Assembly (NCBI GenBank): GCA_937871435.1
Contig: CALMQM010000102.1
Span: forward strand, 89,338 to 153,337
Source: an uncultured Bacteroidota bacterium
Lineage (GTDB): Bacteria; Bacteroidota; Bacteroidia; AKYH767-A; 2013-40CM-41-45
Length of the DNA stretch: 64,000 bases
Reading direction: 5' to 3'
Shown: positions 44,774-53,670 of the stretch, piece after piece
Position numbering within the stretch: the first letter of the stretch is position 1
How the letters are laid out: each line of letters starts with the position of its first letter
Position numbers and translations under genes: made by a program
The notes under the pieces: generated by a model
What the model was told of the DNA's origin: nothing
The model's input: only the letters and a program-made list of their open reading frames with translations
Databases searched by the model: none

Positions 44774-46399
44774 TCAATCGCCTTTTACGGCAACTTGCTT
44801 TTTCTCTACCATGTCGAGCGCTTTTTTCAACGCTACATCTAATGTATGAACTACAGGATAGAAACCGTCATTCTTCCAGATCTGACGTGCGATCAGAGCT
44901 TTTATCTGAACACGGATAATATTGCCGGAAAGTTTTTCACCTTTTTCATCCGGTGCAACACCATTCTTCTGCGCATAATTGATAAACTCACGGAAGATTT
45001 CTTCGTTCGTTGAAAAAGAAGTGTTGAATTCCGCGAATGTTTTGTATTTCTCGAAAGCTTTTCTGTTTTTATCCAGGTAATCATACGCAAACTGATTGAT
45101 GAGTCCTCGGCTGTTTACATCTCCGTAATAATTCGAACTGCCTGTTGTATCGAGAGCAACAAATTCATCGGGCATTATACCTCCTCCACCATATACAATT
45201 TTGCCTCCGGGAGTTTTGAATTTTAATGAATCGGCAAAATGAATGCTGTCAGATGAAAGGAGTTCGCCTTTCTTGAGTCTTTCATACAATTCATTTTCGT
45301 AATTCTCATATCCGCCTTCATATGATTTCTGAATACATCTTCCGGTTGGAGTATAATAACGGGCAATTGTCAGACGAATAGCGGAACCGTCAGGGAATTC
45401 ACTTTGCTCCTGCACCAATCCTTTACCAAAGGAACGGCGACCGATAACTGTAGCTCTGTCCCAATCCTGCAAAGCACCTGCAACGATTTCACTTGCTGAA
45501 GCGCTTCCTTCGTCCACCATCACGACGAGGGCGCCTGTCTCAAAAAAACCTCTTTCGGTTGCGTAGAAAGATTCCTTTGGTCTGGAACGACCCTGTGTAT
45601 AAACGACCAGTTTTTTATCCGGGAGAAATTCATCGGCCAGTTGGATGGCAGTTTTAAGGTATCCACCCGGGTTGCCACGAAGATCGAGAATGAGGTTTTT
45701 CATTCCCTGCTCTTTGAGTTTCATAAAGCCATCCAGGTATTCTTCATATGTACGTTCAGCAAAATGGCTGACTTTTACGTATCCTGTTTCTTTGTTGAGC
45801 ATGTAGGCAACATCCACAGAATAGATTGGAATTTTTCCTCTTGTGATCAGGTAATCGCGGGTTTCTCCACTGGTTTTACGAAAGATAGTCACTTTCACTT
45901 TTGTTCCGCTTGGACCGCGCAAAGCCTGCATTACCTGTGAGCTGGTTACATTAATATGAGCGAAATTTTTTCCATCTACCTTAATAATCCTGTCGCCTGC
46001 CTGAATGCCGAGAGACTCAGAAGGACCGCCGGTAACAGCGGATACTACCATGATCGTATCTTCCTGGATGTGAAACTCCACTCCTATTCCGTCGAAATTT
46101 CCCTCGAGTGGTTCATTCATTGCCTGCAATTCATCGGATGGAATATAGGCTGAATGCGGATCAAGCTGATGCAACATGTCCTCAATGGTAGATTCCACCA
46201 GAGTTTTCTGATTCACTGTATCTACATACTCATTGTTGATGTAATTGATTACGTCGTTGAGTTTGTTGAATTGTCCGGTCCGGAAAGAAAAGAAGGAGCG
46301 GTTATTTTTGAATGGTTCATTGAGTCGCATTCCGATGTAGATCCCTGCGGCCAGAAGGGCGGCAAATACGAGAGGAAGCCAGAGTTTGAATTTATTCAC
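44774..46399 (-). CDS. S41-family C-terminal processing protease (second copy)
   Basis: The 541-residue protein has an N-terminal membrane helix, the S41 helical region (YINNEYVDTVNQKTLVESTI), a PDZ domain (EGNFDGIGVEFHIQEDT, GIQAGDRIIKVDG) and the catalytic core with Ser in DEGSASASEI and Lys in RSFGKGLVQ. It shares architecture with the protease at 18794-20482, so the genome has at least two. It lies upstream of the PAP2 gene and 138 bases downstream of the dCMP deaminase gene. Confidence 0.92.
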   Translation of the reverse strand: MNKFKLWLPLVFAALLAAGIYIGMRLNEPFKNNRSFFSFRTGQFNKLNDVINYINNEYVDTVNQKTLVESTIEDMLHQLDPHSAYIPSDELQAMNEPLEGNFDGIGVEFHIQEDTIMVVSAVTGGPSESLGIQAGDRIIKVDGKNFAHINVTSSQVMQALRGPSGTKVKVTIFRKTSGETRDYLITRGKIPIYSVDVAYMLNKETGYVKVSHFAERTYEEYLDGFMKLKEQGMKNLILDLRGNPGGYLKTAIQLADEFLPDKKLVVYTQGRSRPKESFYATERGFFETGALVVMVDEGSASASEIVAGALQDWDRATVIGRRSFGKGLVQEQSEFPDGSAIRLTIARYYTPTGRCIQKSYEGGYENYENELYERLKKGELLSSDSIHFADSLKFKTPGGKIVYGGGGIMPDEFVALDTTGSSNYYGDVNSRGLINQFAYDYLDKNRKAFEKYKTFAEFNTSFSTNEEIFREFINYAQKNGVAPDEKGEKLSGNIIRVQIKALIARQIWKNDGFYPVVHTLDVALKKALDMVEKKQVAVKGD

Positions 46400-46537
46400 A
46401 GAGATACTTTGGTATTGGTGTCGGTTGTTTTTCTTTTAACTCCGTTTTCTCCAAAATGTTTTAAGAAATACCCATGAGATGGTATAAAAAAGGAGAAATT
46501 AAGATCCTCTTAACGATCCGGATAGAACGGTTAGAAT

Positions 46538-47005
46538 TCAGACTAATTCCGGAAGAGAATATTGCATCACTTCAATGCCAAATCTTCGGAGAAAGTCTAC
46601 CCCCTCATCACTTTGTATGCCTTTGTATTTGGCATATGATTCAAGGTACAGTACTTTTTTTATTCCCATGGTGAAAATGATGCGAGCACAGGCCAGACAG
46701 GGAGAAAGTGTTACATAAAGTGTGGCTCCATCCATTGGAACACCATTTTTACTGGCATAAAGGATGGCATTTTGTTCGGCATGCAAGGCAAGCGAACAAC
46801 TTCCTTTGCTGTCGCGCGGACAACCGGTTTCAGGCCATTCCTGATCACAGTTGTGTGTACCGGCCGGCGGTCCGTTATAACCAAGAGATACGATTCGTGT
46901 ATCCTTGGTCAGAACTGCCCCAACCTTGATTTTTACACAGTGGGATTTGTTTGCCAGATTTTTGGCAAGACCCATATAGATTTCGTCGAATGTAGGACTG
47001 TGCAT
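46538..47005 (-). CDS. Deoxycytidylate (dCMP) deaminase
   Basis: The 155-residue protein has the zinc-site motifs HAEQNAI and TLSPCLACA, with the N-terminal VGAVLTKDTRIVSLGYNGPP and a second Cys/His cluster (HNCDQEWPETGCPRDSKGSC) typical of dCMP deaminases. The enzyme makes dUMP for dTMP synthesis. A TATCTTTG box on the minus strand at 47020-47027 predicts a leader of about ten bases. Confidence 0.93.
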   Translation of the reverse strand: MHSPTFDEIYMGLAKNLANKSHCVKIKVGAVLTKDTRIVSLGYNGPPAGTHNCDQEWPETGCPRDSKGSCSLALHAEQNAILYASKNGVPMDGATLYVTLSPCLACARIIFTMGIKKVLYLESYAKYKGIQSDEGVDFLRRFGIEVMQYSLPELV

Positions 47006-47019
47006 AGGTTTTGAAAGGA

Positions 47020-47027
47020 CAAAGATA
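47020..47027 (-). promoter_or_regulatory. -7 promoter element TATCTTTG for dCMP deaminase
   Basis: Minus-strand TATCTTTG, 14 bases before the ATG. The predicted transcript leader is about ten bases. No clear -33 box was found. Confidence 0.55.
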
Positions 47028-47089
47028 ACAGAAAGCGCTTTAAACAGGCATGACGGAATGAAGGCTTCACCATTACCGTAAAATCATCA

Positions 47090-47122
47090 TTCTCAAGCTT
47101 GCGTTTCCAGGCAAGTTGAGAA
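47090..47122. repeat. Imperfect inverted repeat in a divergent intergenic region
   Basis: TTCTCAAGCTTGC (47090-47102) pairs with GCAAGTTGAGAA (47111-47122), with one bulged base and an 8-base loop. It lies between divergent promoters, so it could be an operator; no flanking T run supports a terminator. Confidence 0.4.
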
Positions 47123-47252
47123 TTGCTGTGGTTATGTCAGGCTGAAGTCAGGATAATTGTCCCACCCTCACTTCCGATTCTTCATTTTTTCGGAATGTCC
47201 TGAGACTGACCATCTAACAATTTGAGCGGAAGCGAGTATTCCGTCCAAAAAC

Positions 47253-47282
47253 TTTGAAATATGGCGATCATTATTATTTTTG
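47253..47282 (+). promoter_or_regulatory. Bacteroidota promoter TTTG-N18-TATTTTTG
   Basis: TTTG at 47253-47256 and TATTTTTG at 47275-47282 match both boxes with an 18-base spacer. The predicted start near 47287 is 12 bases before the lipoprotein ATG at 47299. Confidence 0.65.
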
Positions 47283-47298
47283 CATCAAATCTCTATCT

Positions 47299-48159
47299 AT
47301 GAAAAAGGTAATTTACCTGATCAGCCTGTCCGGCTCTTTATTCTTTTTTTCCTGCAGCAATGAACCAAAAAAAGCTGAAACAGATTCCACACAGATGCCT
47401 GATTCAACTTCGATGGTAGAAGACAGTGCTTCGAAGAAATCCAAAGAGATGCTTGACTTCAAGTTTTTCTATACTATAGGAAATCTTCCGGTTCCTACTG
47501 AAATGATCAATCTGATTTATCAGAACGAAGTTCCATTCAATAAAGATCTGCTCAATCCTCCTTCGAACGAAGAGAAATACAATACTGCTTACAAAAAAGC
47601 TATCAATTACGGTATCTATGGAATTGATATGACATACGCTGCATTCTATGGTCAGAATCAGGATTTATTGGAATACTACTCTACTACACGTAAACTTTCT
47701 GAGAAGCTGAATGTGCAGGAAACGTTCGACATGTTTACTCAGCGTTTCCGTGAAAATGCCGACAACAAAGATTCACTGGTAACCATGATTGATCGTGCAT
47801 ATGCTGAAACTGATGCTTATCTGAGAAGCAATCACCGTCTGGAAGTTGCAGCGCACGTTTTAGCAGGAAGCATCATGGAAGTTCAGTACCTCAGCGTAGA
47901 GCTGATGAAAAATCAGGATCAAACCAAAGCGAATTCCGGAATTTTCGAAAAAATTTACAACCAGAAATTGTACCTGGAAAATCTGATCAGTTTATTTGAT
48001 GAACTTAAAAAATATCAAAGCTCAAAGAATCTTCAGATGCAACTGATTGAATTGAAAAAACCTTTCGATGCAGTCAAATCACCTGCTGATCTGAACAAAG
48101 CAACAATGGCTACTTTGTCTGCCGCTGTCACCAAAGTGAGAGCAGAAATGATCCAGTAA
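47299..48159 (+). CDS. Predicted lipoprotein of unknown function
   Basis: The ATG at 47299 starts a signal peptide that ends in the lipobox FFFSC; an upstream in-frame ATG at 47254 lies ahead of the promoter boxes and is rejected. The 286-residue protein then has a short charged linker (SNEPKKAETDSTQMPDST) and about 240 helical residues with no recognised motif. It is probably anchored to a membrane and soluble in the periplasm. A strong terminator-like hairpin follows at 48194, so it is a single-gene unit. Confidence 0.75.
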   Translation: MKKVIYLISLSGSLFFFSCSNEPKKAETDSTQMPDSTSMVEDSASKKSKEMLDFKFFYTIGNLPVPTEMINLIYQNEVPFNKDLLNPPSNEEKYNTAYKKAINYGIYGIDMTYAAFYGQNQDLLEYYSTTRKLSEKLNVQETFDMFTQRFRENADNKDSLVTMIDRAYAETDAYLRSNHRLEVAAHVLAGSIMEVQYLSVELMKNQDQTKANSGIFEKIYNQKLYLENLISLFDELKKYQSSKNLQMQLIELKKPFDAVKSPADLNKATMATLSAAVTKVRAEMIQ

Positions 48160-48193
48160 GACAACACAAGAATATTTTAGTGCAATGCGCATG

Positions 48194-48224
48194 AAAACCA
48201 TGAACTCAGGTTCATGGTTTTTTT
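48194..48224 (+). terminator. Intrinsic terminator
   Basis: AAAACCATGAAC (48194-48205) pairs perfectly with GTTCATGGTTTT (48210-48221) around a TCAG loop, followed by a T run. It ends the lipoprotein gene 35 bases upstream. Confidence 0.8.
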
Positions 48225-48325
48225 ATGGCATGTGAAATTTTATTTCTACTTTCAGACCGCTGATGGAGAATACATGTATGTAATACACAGCTCCTGACGG
48301 ACAATGTTTTCATCTTTCTTATTTT

Positions 48326-51300
48326 ATGTCTGAACGAATTCTCCGCGCTTTAATGCAGTTGTTTGCCATTGGTGCAAGTCTTGAAAGGCTGACCCAACAA
48401 AGTCGTTCTGTCGTCGAATCTTTTCTGCGTCAGCAAATAAGTTTACAACGTGTACCTGAATACCTGACCCTGTTTGATGAACAGTTGCATTTGCTGGAAG
48501 GTGTCGCCGATCCGACCAAAGTAAAAAAGAAACTCGCCGTGAGTTCGGTTAAGGCATTGCGCATCTGTACAGAGATCAACAAAGAATTGAATACGCGTCA
48601 GAAGTATATTGTTTTTATCCGTCTTGCCGAGTTCATTTACAGTTCTCCCGAAACCATCACTGATCCGGAAAGAGAATTCCTTGAGACAGTCGCCAATGTA
48701 TTTACAATTGAGCCGGATGATCATGCGTATTGTATGGCCATTACGGAACCTGTTCCTTCTTCTGAGAAGCTGGATGCTCACCAGATATTATTGGTTCAGC
48801 ACAACAAAAATCCGGATCTGCATCATTGTTTGCAATTGCATCATCACGACCTGGAAGGATCGCTGTGGTTTTTGCATTTAAGACGGGCGGGAATATTTGT
48901 TCTTCGCTACATCGGGAAAGATGCACTCACAGTAAATGGTCAGCCTGTAGATCAGCAAAGAGTATCGGTATTTACACAAGGTGCAGTTTTACGCGGACAG
49001 AAAATTCAGCCGCTCTACTATAGTGATGTATTGCGTCCTTTTTTGGAAACGAAAGAAGAGAGTCGTCTCATCATGCAGGCGGTGGATCTTGAATATACTT
49101 TTAAGAGCGGACAAAAGGGATTGCATTCGCTTAATTTCTCAGCGCAATCCGGGCAACTGGTTGGTGTGATGGGCGGCAGCGGCGCAGGAAAATCAACGTT
49201 GCTCAGTGTGTTGAATGGGACCGCCAAACCATCTTCCGGAAAATTACTGATCAACGGTGCGGATGTTTACGCGAACCCGCAACAACTCGAAGGTGTGATC
49301 GGAAATATTCCGCAGGATGATTTGCTGATTGAAGAGCTCAGTGTCTTTCAGAATTTGTATTACAATACAAAACTTGTTTACGGTGATCTTTCTGATCCGG
49401 AGATAAGTCAAAAGGTACTGCACACACTCGATTCACTCGGGCTGATGGAGATCAAAGATCTGAAGGTGGGGAATCCACTGAACAAAACGATCAGCGGAGG
49501 TCAGCGCAAACGCCTGAACATTGCTCTCGAACTGGTTCGTGAGCCGGGAATTTTGTTTGTGGACGAACCTACATCCGGTTTGTCATCAAGGGATGCGGAA
49601 AATGTAATGGATTTGCTCAAGCAGTTGGCGCTGACAGGAAAGCTTGTGTTTGTTGTCATTCATCAGCCCAGTTCTGATATATTCAGAATGTTTGACAAGC
49701 TGTTGCTGCTCGATATTGGGGGATATCCTATCTTCTTTGGAAATCCTTCCGACTCACTTATCTATTTCAAAAGGCAGGCGAATCTTGCAGATGCTGAAGA
49801 AAGCGAATGTCCGTCATGCGGAAATATTAATCCGGAACAACTGTTCAACATTGTTGAATTAAAAGAGCTGGATGAATTCGGGAATCAGACAAGAAACAGA
49901 AAAGTTACACCGGGCGAGTGGAACAATCTGTATAAAGAAATCAGTCATCAACATTCAGAGGAAGCAGATATTCCTCCAATGTTGAATCAGGGCGGAAAGA
50001 AGGCAGGGAAAATTCAACAGCTGAAAATATTTTTTACGCGCGATTTACTCAGCAAGCTCAGCAACCGACAATATCTCATGATTAATCTGCTGGAAGCACC
50101 GTTGCTGGCTACCATTCTTGGTTTCATTCTTCGCTATACGAGACCGGATGCGGAGTATACCTTTGCAGACAATCCGAATATTCCGGCTTATTTATTTATT
50201 TGTGTGATTGTCTCCTTATTCCTTGGACTTTCTGTAAGTGCTGAGGAGATCATTCGTGACAGAAAAATTTTACAAAGGGAAAAATTTCTGAATCTTAGTA
50301 AACAGAGTTATCTCTTTTCTAAAATTGCCTTGCTCTTTATTTTGTCAGCTATCCAGGCTATTTCTTTTTTGATTATTGGCAACCTGATTTTGGGAATTCA
50401 TGGAATGTGGGTGGATTATTTTCTCGTGCTCTTTACCATTTCCTGTTTCGCGAATATGTTAGGATTGAATATTTCTGCAGGATTGGATTCGGTTGTTACC
50501 ATTTACATTTTAATTCCATTCCTCATCATTCCACAAATTTTACTGAGTGGAGTAATCGTTCGTTTTGAAAAACTTAATCCGGTTATTACCACACAAAAGG
50601 AAGTTCCATTAGTAGGTGATATCATGGCTTCCCGTTGGGCATTTGAAGCACTGGCGGTGAATCAGTTCCGGAATAATGCATACGAAAAGAATTTCTACGA
50701 ACTGGAAGCCGCTATGAGCGAAGCAACTATCCGAAAAGATTACTGGATTTCTGAAGTAAGCAAGAGTATCGACAAAACAGAACGACTGTTACAATCGGGA
50801 GGAACAAAGCAAGAGATTGATGCCGCGATCAGGCTGGCCCGAAACGAAATCACTGCCTACGGAGAAGCACATCCGAAAAAGAGTTTCGGACAAATACAGA
50901 AAATGGCAACAGATGCGATTACAACAGAAACGATTCGTGATCTGCGTGAATATTTAAAATCTCTACATGAAAAACTGATAGACGATTTCAATGCTGTAAA
51001 TGAACGGAAGGAAGAATTGATTTCTGTGATGACAAATACTCCTGAAAAGGAAGAAGCATTTCAGGAATTGAAAAAAAATTACCGAAATGTTGAATTAGAT
51101 GAAGTTGTGCGAAACAGCAGGACAACGGAACGTGTTTCGATTTTCAGGGATCAGATTATACAGCGATATGAACCGGTATTCATCCTCCAACCTGGTAAGA
51201 AAATTCTGCGCAGTCAGTTTTTTGCTCCTGTCAAAAACATTTTCGGAAAATCCTGTAGCACTTACAGTGTGAATCTTGCAGTCATCTGGATGATGACTTT

Positions 51301-51382
51301 ATTTTTATATGTTTCCCTAAGTCTTGACTGGTTTAGAAAAATTCTTTCATCAGGAAAAAGATTCCGTCGAAGGAAAGGTTGA
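48326..51382 (+). CDS. ABCG-type ABC transporter with helical and FHA-like N-terminal region
   Basis: The 1018-residue protein is a half-size ABC exporter. Residues 1 to about 150 are helical and TerB-like; about 155-240 form a beta-rich, FHA-like segment. The ATPase follows: Walker A GGSGAGKST near 283, signature SGGQRKR near 389, Walker B FVDEPTSGL near 410. CPSCG near 494 may bind zinc. Six membrane helices span about 570-740. A long coiled region (about 770-960) comes before one last helix near 990. This ABC2-type layout resembles ABCG/White proteins, which export lipids or hydrophobic compounds. Transported substrate unknown. Confidence 0.82.
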   Translation: MSERILRALMQLFAIGASLERLTQQSRSVVESFLRQQISLQRVPEYLTLFDEQLHLLEGVADPTKVKKKLAVSSVKALRICTEINKELNTRQKYIVFIRLAEFIYSSPETITDPEREFLETVANVFTIEPDDHAYCMAITEPVPSSEKLDAHQILLVQHNKNPDLHHCLQLHHHDLEGSLWFLHLRRAGIFVLRYIGKDALTVNGQPVDQQRVSVFTQGAVLRGQKIQPLYYSDVLRPFLETKEESRLIMQAVDLEYTFKSGQKGLHSLNFSAQSGQLVGVMGGSGAGKSTLLSVLNGTAKPSSGKLLINGADVYANPQQLEGVIGNIPQDDLLIEELSVFQNLYYNTKLVYGDLSDPEISQKVLHTLDSLGLMEIKDLKVGNPLNKTISGGQRKRLNIALELVREPGILFVDEPTSGLSSRDAENVMDLLKQLALTGKLVFVVIHQPSSDIFRMFDKLLLLDIGGYPIFFGNPSDSLIYFKRQANLADAEESECPSCGNINPEQLFNIVELKELDEFGNQTRNRKVTPGEWNNLYKEISHQHSEEADIPPMLNQGGKKAGKIQQLKIFFTRDLLSKLSNRQYLMINLLEAPLLATILGFILRYTRPDAEYTFADNPNIPAYLFICVIVSLFLGLSVSAEEIIRDRKILQREKFLNLSKQSYLFSKIALLFILSAIQAISFLIIGNLILGIHGMWVDYFLVLFTISCFANMLGLNISAGLDSVVTIYILIPFLIIPQILLSGVIVRFEKLNPVITTQKEVPLVGDIMASRWAFEALAVNQFRNNAYEKNFYELEAAMSEATIRKDYWISEVSKSIDKTERLLQSGGTKQEIDAAIRLARNEITAYGEAHPKKSFGQIQKMATDAITTETIRDLREYLKSLHEKLIDDFNAVNERKEELISVMTNTPEKEEAFQELKKNYRNVELDEVVRNSRTTERVSIFRDQIIQRYEPVFILQPGKKILRSQFFAPVKNIFGKSCSTYSVNLAVIWMMTLFLYVSLSLDWFRKILSSGKRFRRRKG

Positions 51383-51398
51383 AATAGAATTTTCATGG

Positions 51399-51440
51399 AA
51401 TAAATAAAAAAGGCTCAACAATGAGCCTTTTTTATTTATT
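51399..51440. terminator. Bidirectional intrinsic terminator
   Basis: A perfect 19-bp stem (51399-51417 with 51422-51440) encloses a 4-base loop. The stem core is AGGCTCA, flanked by A runs on one side and T runs on the other, so it can end transcripts from both convergent genes (ABC transporter and siaC-like). Confidence 0.92.
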
Positions 51441-51457
51441 CGATACTCTCATCAATT

Positions 51458-51835
51458 TTAAACTTTAATCAGAGTGAATGGAAGTTTCACCAAAGCCTGG
51501 TAATCATCACCGGCTTCCATCATGTCTTCGTCATCGCTTTCATAAAACCAATGCACCTTTACAGAACTTGAACCACCGCTATTGGCGGGTTCAAGGCGGC
51601 GAAAGATATCGAGCAAACATTTTGAGGAACTGGTATTAAAGTAATCAAGCCGGATATGAACTTCGGTATTCGGTGCGGGTGATTTTGAATACGCATCGAG
51701 CCATTCAAAAACAGGTTTGTAAAATTCCAGAGAATTCTCCGGAATAGATTTTCCTTTAATCTCCAGAGTTCCTGTTCCCGGGTTAAAAGTAATTGATGGT
51801 GTTTTAATGCTCTCTTCAATAATGAGGGGATCCAT
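51458..51835 (-). CDS. SiaC-like regulatory phosphoprotein (DUF1987)
   Basis: The 125-residue protein has the DUF1987 layout: TPSITFNPGTGTLEIKGKSI, PENSLEFYKPVFEWLDAY and LDYFNTSSSKCLLDIFRRL. Thr68 falls in the NTSSSK stretch; in Pseudomonas aeruginosa SiaC the phosphorylated residue is Thr68 and the surrounding motif is similar. In that system unphosphorylated SiaC activates the diguanylate cyclase SiaD. The siaB-like kinase gene is 12 bases upstream, and the siaA-like phosphatase gene is divergent. Confidence 0.85.
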   Translation of the reverse strand: MDPLIIEESIKTPSITFNPGTGTLEIKGKSIPENSLEFYKPVFEWLDAYSKSPAPNTEVHIRLDYFNTSSSKCLLDIFRRLEPANSGGSSSVKVHWFYESDDEDMMEAGDDYQALVKLPFTLIKV

Positions 51836-51847
51836 GTGATGAATTTT

Positions 51848-52402
51848 TTAGTGTACTGTTACTCCGAGACTGAAAAAGGAATGGGTATCAGATACGTGGT
51901 AGAAATCGAAATCCAGTTTCTGGCCGGATTTTCTGGCCATATCAATAAGGCCTAATCCGGCTCCGCCTTTTTCTGATAATTCGGTAGTACTAAGTTGTTG
52001 TAAATATTCCGCCTTCAATTCCTCTGGCGATAATTTATTGATGTGTTCAAGTTTTGTTCTCAGTCCTTCTATATAATCTACAGAGATGAAATTTCCCGTG
52101 ACGATTCTGTAGCTGTTATCGGGTCCGTAGCCGATCATGAAGATAGCTGTACTTTCCATCGCTTCCGCGCCATGTTCTTCCTTGAGATCAACCATGTGGT
52201 GGTACACATTCTGAAGACATTCTACCAGGATGTGATAAAATTTTTTCTTGCGTTTTGGCTCTTCTCTTTCGCTGTCCAGTCTCGCTTCCATAATCTGATA
52301 TACTGAAGAAAGGAGATCCTGTGTGATATCTCCCTTGAAGGACAAAATTATGTCCTCCGCCTCCATCCTGCGAAAGAGCTCATAAATATTCAAGTTGGCC
52401 AT
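51848..52402 (-). CDS. SiaB-like serine/threonine kinase (GHKL fold, DUF6272)
   Basis: From the ATG at 52402 the protein has 184 residues; an upstream ATG at 52447 would add 15. It starts YELFRRMEAEDIILSFKGDI, followed by HILVECLQNVYHHM (N-box of the HATPase fold) and SEKGGAGLGLIDMARKSG (G-box). This matches the SiaB kinase family, which phosphorylates SiaC. The siaC-like gene lies 12 bases downstream, so the two are one transcript. The divergent SpoIIE-type phosphatase should reverse the modification. Confidence 0.85.
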   Translation of the reverse strand: MANLNIYELFRRMEAEDIILSFKGDITQDLLSSVYQIMEARLDSEREEPKRKKKFYHILVECLQNVYHHMVDLKEEHGAEAMESTAIFMIGYGPDNSYRIVTGNFISVDYIEGLRTKLEHINKLSPEELKAEYLQQLSTTELSEKGGAGLGLIDMARKSGQKLDFDFYHVSDTHSFFSLGVTVH

Positions 52403-52646
52403 AGAAGCGCAAAAATCAAATGTAGAGGATTCATCAGGTTTTCGCAATAGTCCTACATATTTTCTACAGCCTGAAAATCTGAATGATTCCCATTGAACCG
52501 TCCTGAAGAGAAATACAGGTGAGTATTATTCTGAAGAATTCACGATGAAACTACCAAATATTGATTCTCTTGATTATTTTGCAGCTCCGGTGACAGTTTA
52601 GAAAAAGCTAAGCTTTTATCTTTTCAGTCAAAAGAGCAGAACATTT

Positions 52647-53657
52647 GTGGAGCATTTACTTCAGTTATACACTTCAGCTCCGAAAGGACCTGATGCCCAG
52701 ATATTCAGTGATGACATCACCTGGTTTCTGATCTTTTCCATTATTTTCATTCTGATCGGCGGAATTTTTTATTTCCGTTGGGTTAACAGACGTTTTCGTG
52801 AAGAGAACAAAAACCTGACAGACAAGCTGAGTGAAAGGGCGCATCAGGTGATGATGCAGAAGTGGGAACTGGAACGGAGAAACCTGACCGTATCACAGCA
52901 GAACGCGGAGATAATAGATAGTTTGTATTACGCCAGAAATATCCAGGCAGCTATTCTTCCGAAAACTGAAACGATCACCCGAAACTTCAAGGAAGCATTT
53001 GTACTCTATAAACCAAAAGATATTGTCAGTGGAGATTTTTACTTTTTCGAAAAATTTGACAACAAAGTCATTCTTGCAATAGCTGATTGTACCGGACATG
53101 GAGTTGCGGGAGCCTTCATGAGCATGGTTGGTTCTTCCCTTCTGCATCAAATCACAGGACAGAAACATCTGATGGAACCTGCCCGGATTCTGGAAGCATT
53201 GAATGATGGAATTGTTGAAGCACTGAAACAAAAAGAAAGTGATTCTCATGCAGGAATGGACATTGCTTTGTGTTGTATCGATCTTGTTACGAAGGAACTT
53301 AAATATGCAGGCGCCAACCGACCATTGTATTTTATCCGTGATCATCAGGCTGATTCTCTGAAACCCGATAAACTCCCGATCGGAGGATTTCGACCGGATG
53401 AAGACCGTGTGTTCACGCAACAAACTTTACAGCTTCGGGAAAATGATACACTTTACATTTATTCCGATGGATATGCGGATCAGTTCGGCGGTGTTCAGGG
53501 TAAGAAAATTATGACTAAAAAATTCAAAGAACTTCTGCTGAACATTCACGATAGTCCGATGAAAGATCAGCAGAAGACACTGGATGAATATTTTGAAACC
53601 TGGCGCGGACGTTACGAACAGGTGGATGACGTGCTTGTGGCAGGAATCAGGATCTGA
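52647..53657 (+). CDS. SiaA-like PP2C/SpoIIE phosphatase, membrane-anchored
   Basis: The 336-residue protein starts at GTG. One membrane helix (25-43) is followed by a coiled-coil (about 45-100) and a PP2C/SpoIIE phosphatase with metal Asp residues in IVSGDFYFF (Asp130) and IADCTGHGVAGAFMSMVG (Asp147). YSDGYADQFGG and a C-terminal Asp (VDDVLV) complete the site. In P. aeruginosa, SiaA dephosphorylates SiaC. Here a HAMP sensor is replaced by a simple membrane anchor, so how signals arrive is unclear. The gene is divergent from the siaB-siaC-like pair. Confidence 0.85.
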   Translation: MEHLLQLYTSAPKGPDAQIFSDDITWFLIFSIIFILIGGIFYFRWVNRRFREENKNLTDKLSERAHQVMMQKWELERRNLTVSQQNAEIIDSLYYARNIQAAILPKTETITRNFKEAFVLYKPKDIVSGDFYFFEKFDNKVILAIADCTGHGVAGAFMSMVGSSLLHQITGQKHLMEPARILEALNDGIVEALKQKESDSHAGMDIALCCIDLVTKELKYAGANRPLYFIRDHQADSLKPDKLPIGGFRPDEDRVFTQQTLQLRENDTLYIYSDGYADQFGGVQGKKIMTKKFKELLLNIHDSPMKDQQKTLDEYFETWRGRYEQVDDVLVAGIRI

Positions 53658-53670
53658 AATGATCTTTTCC

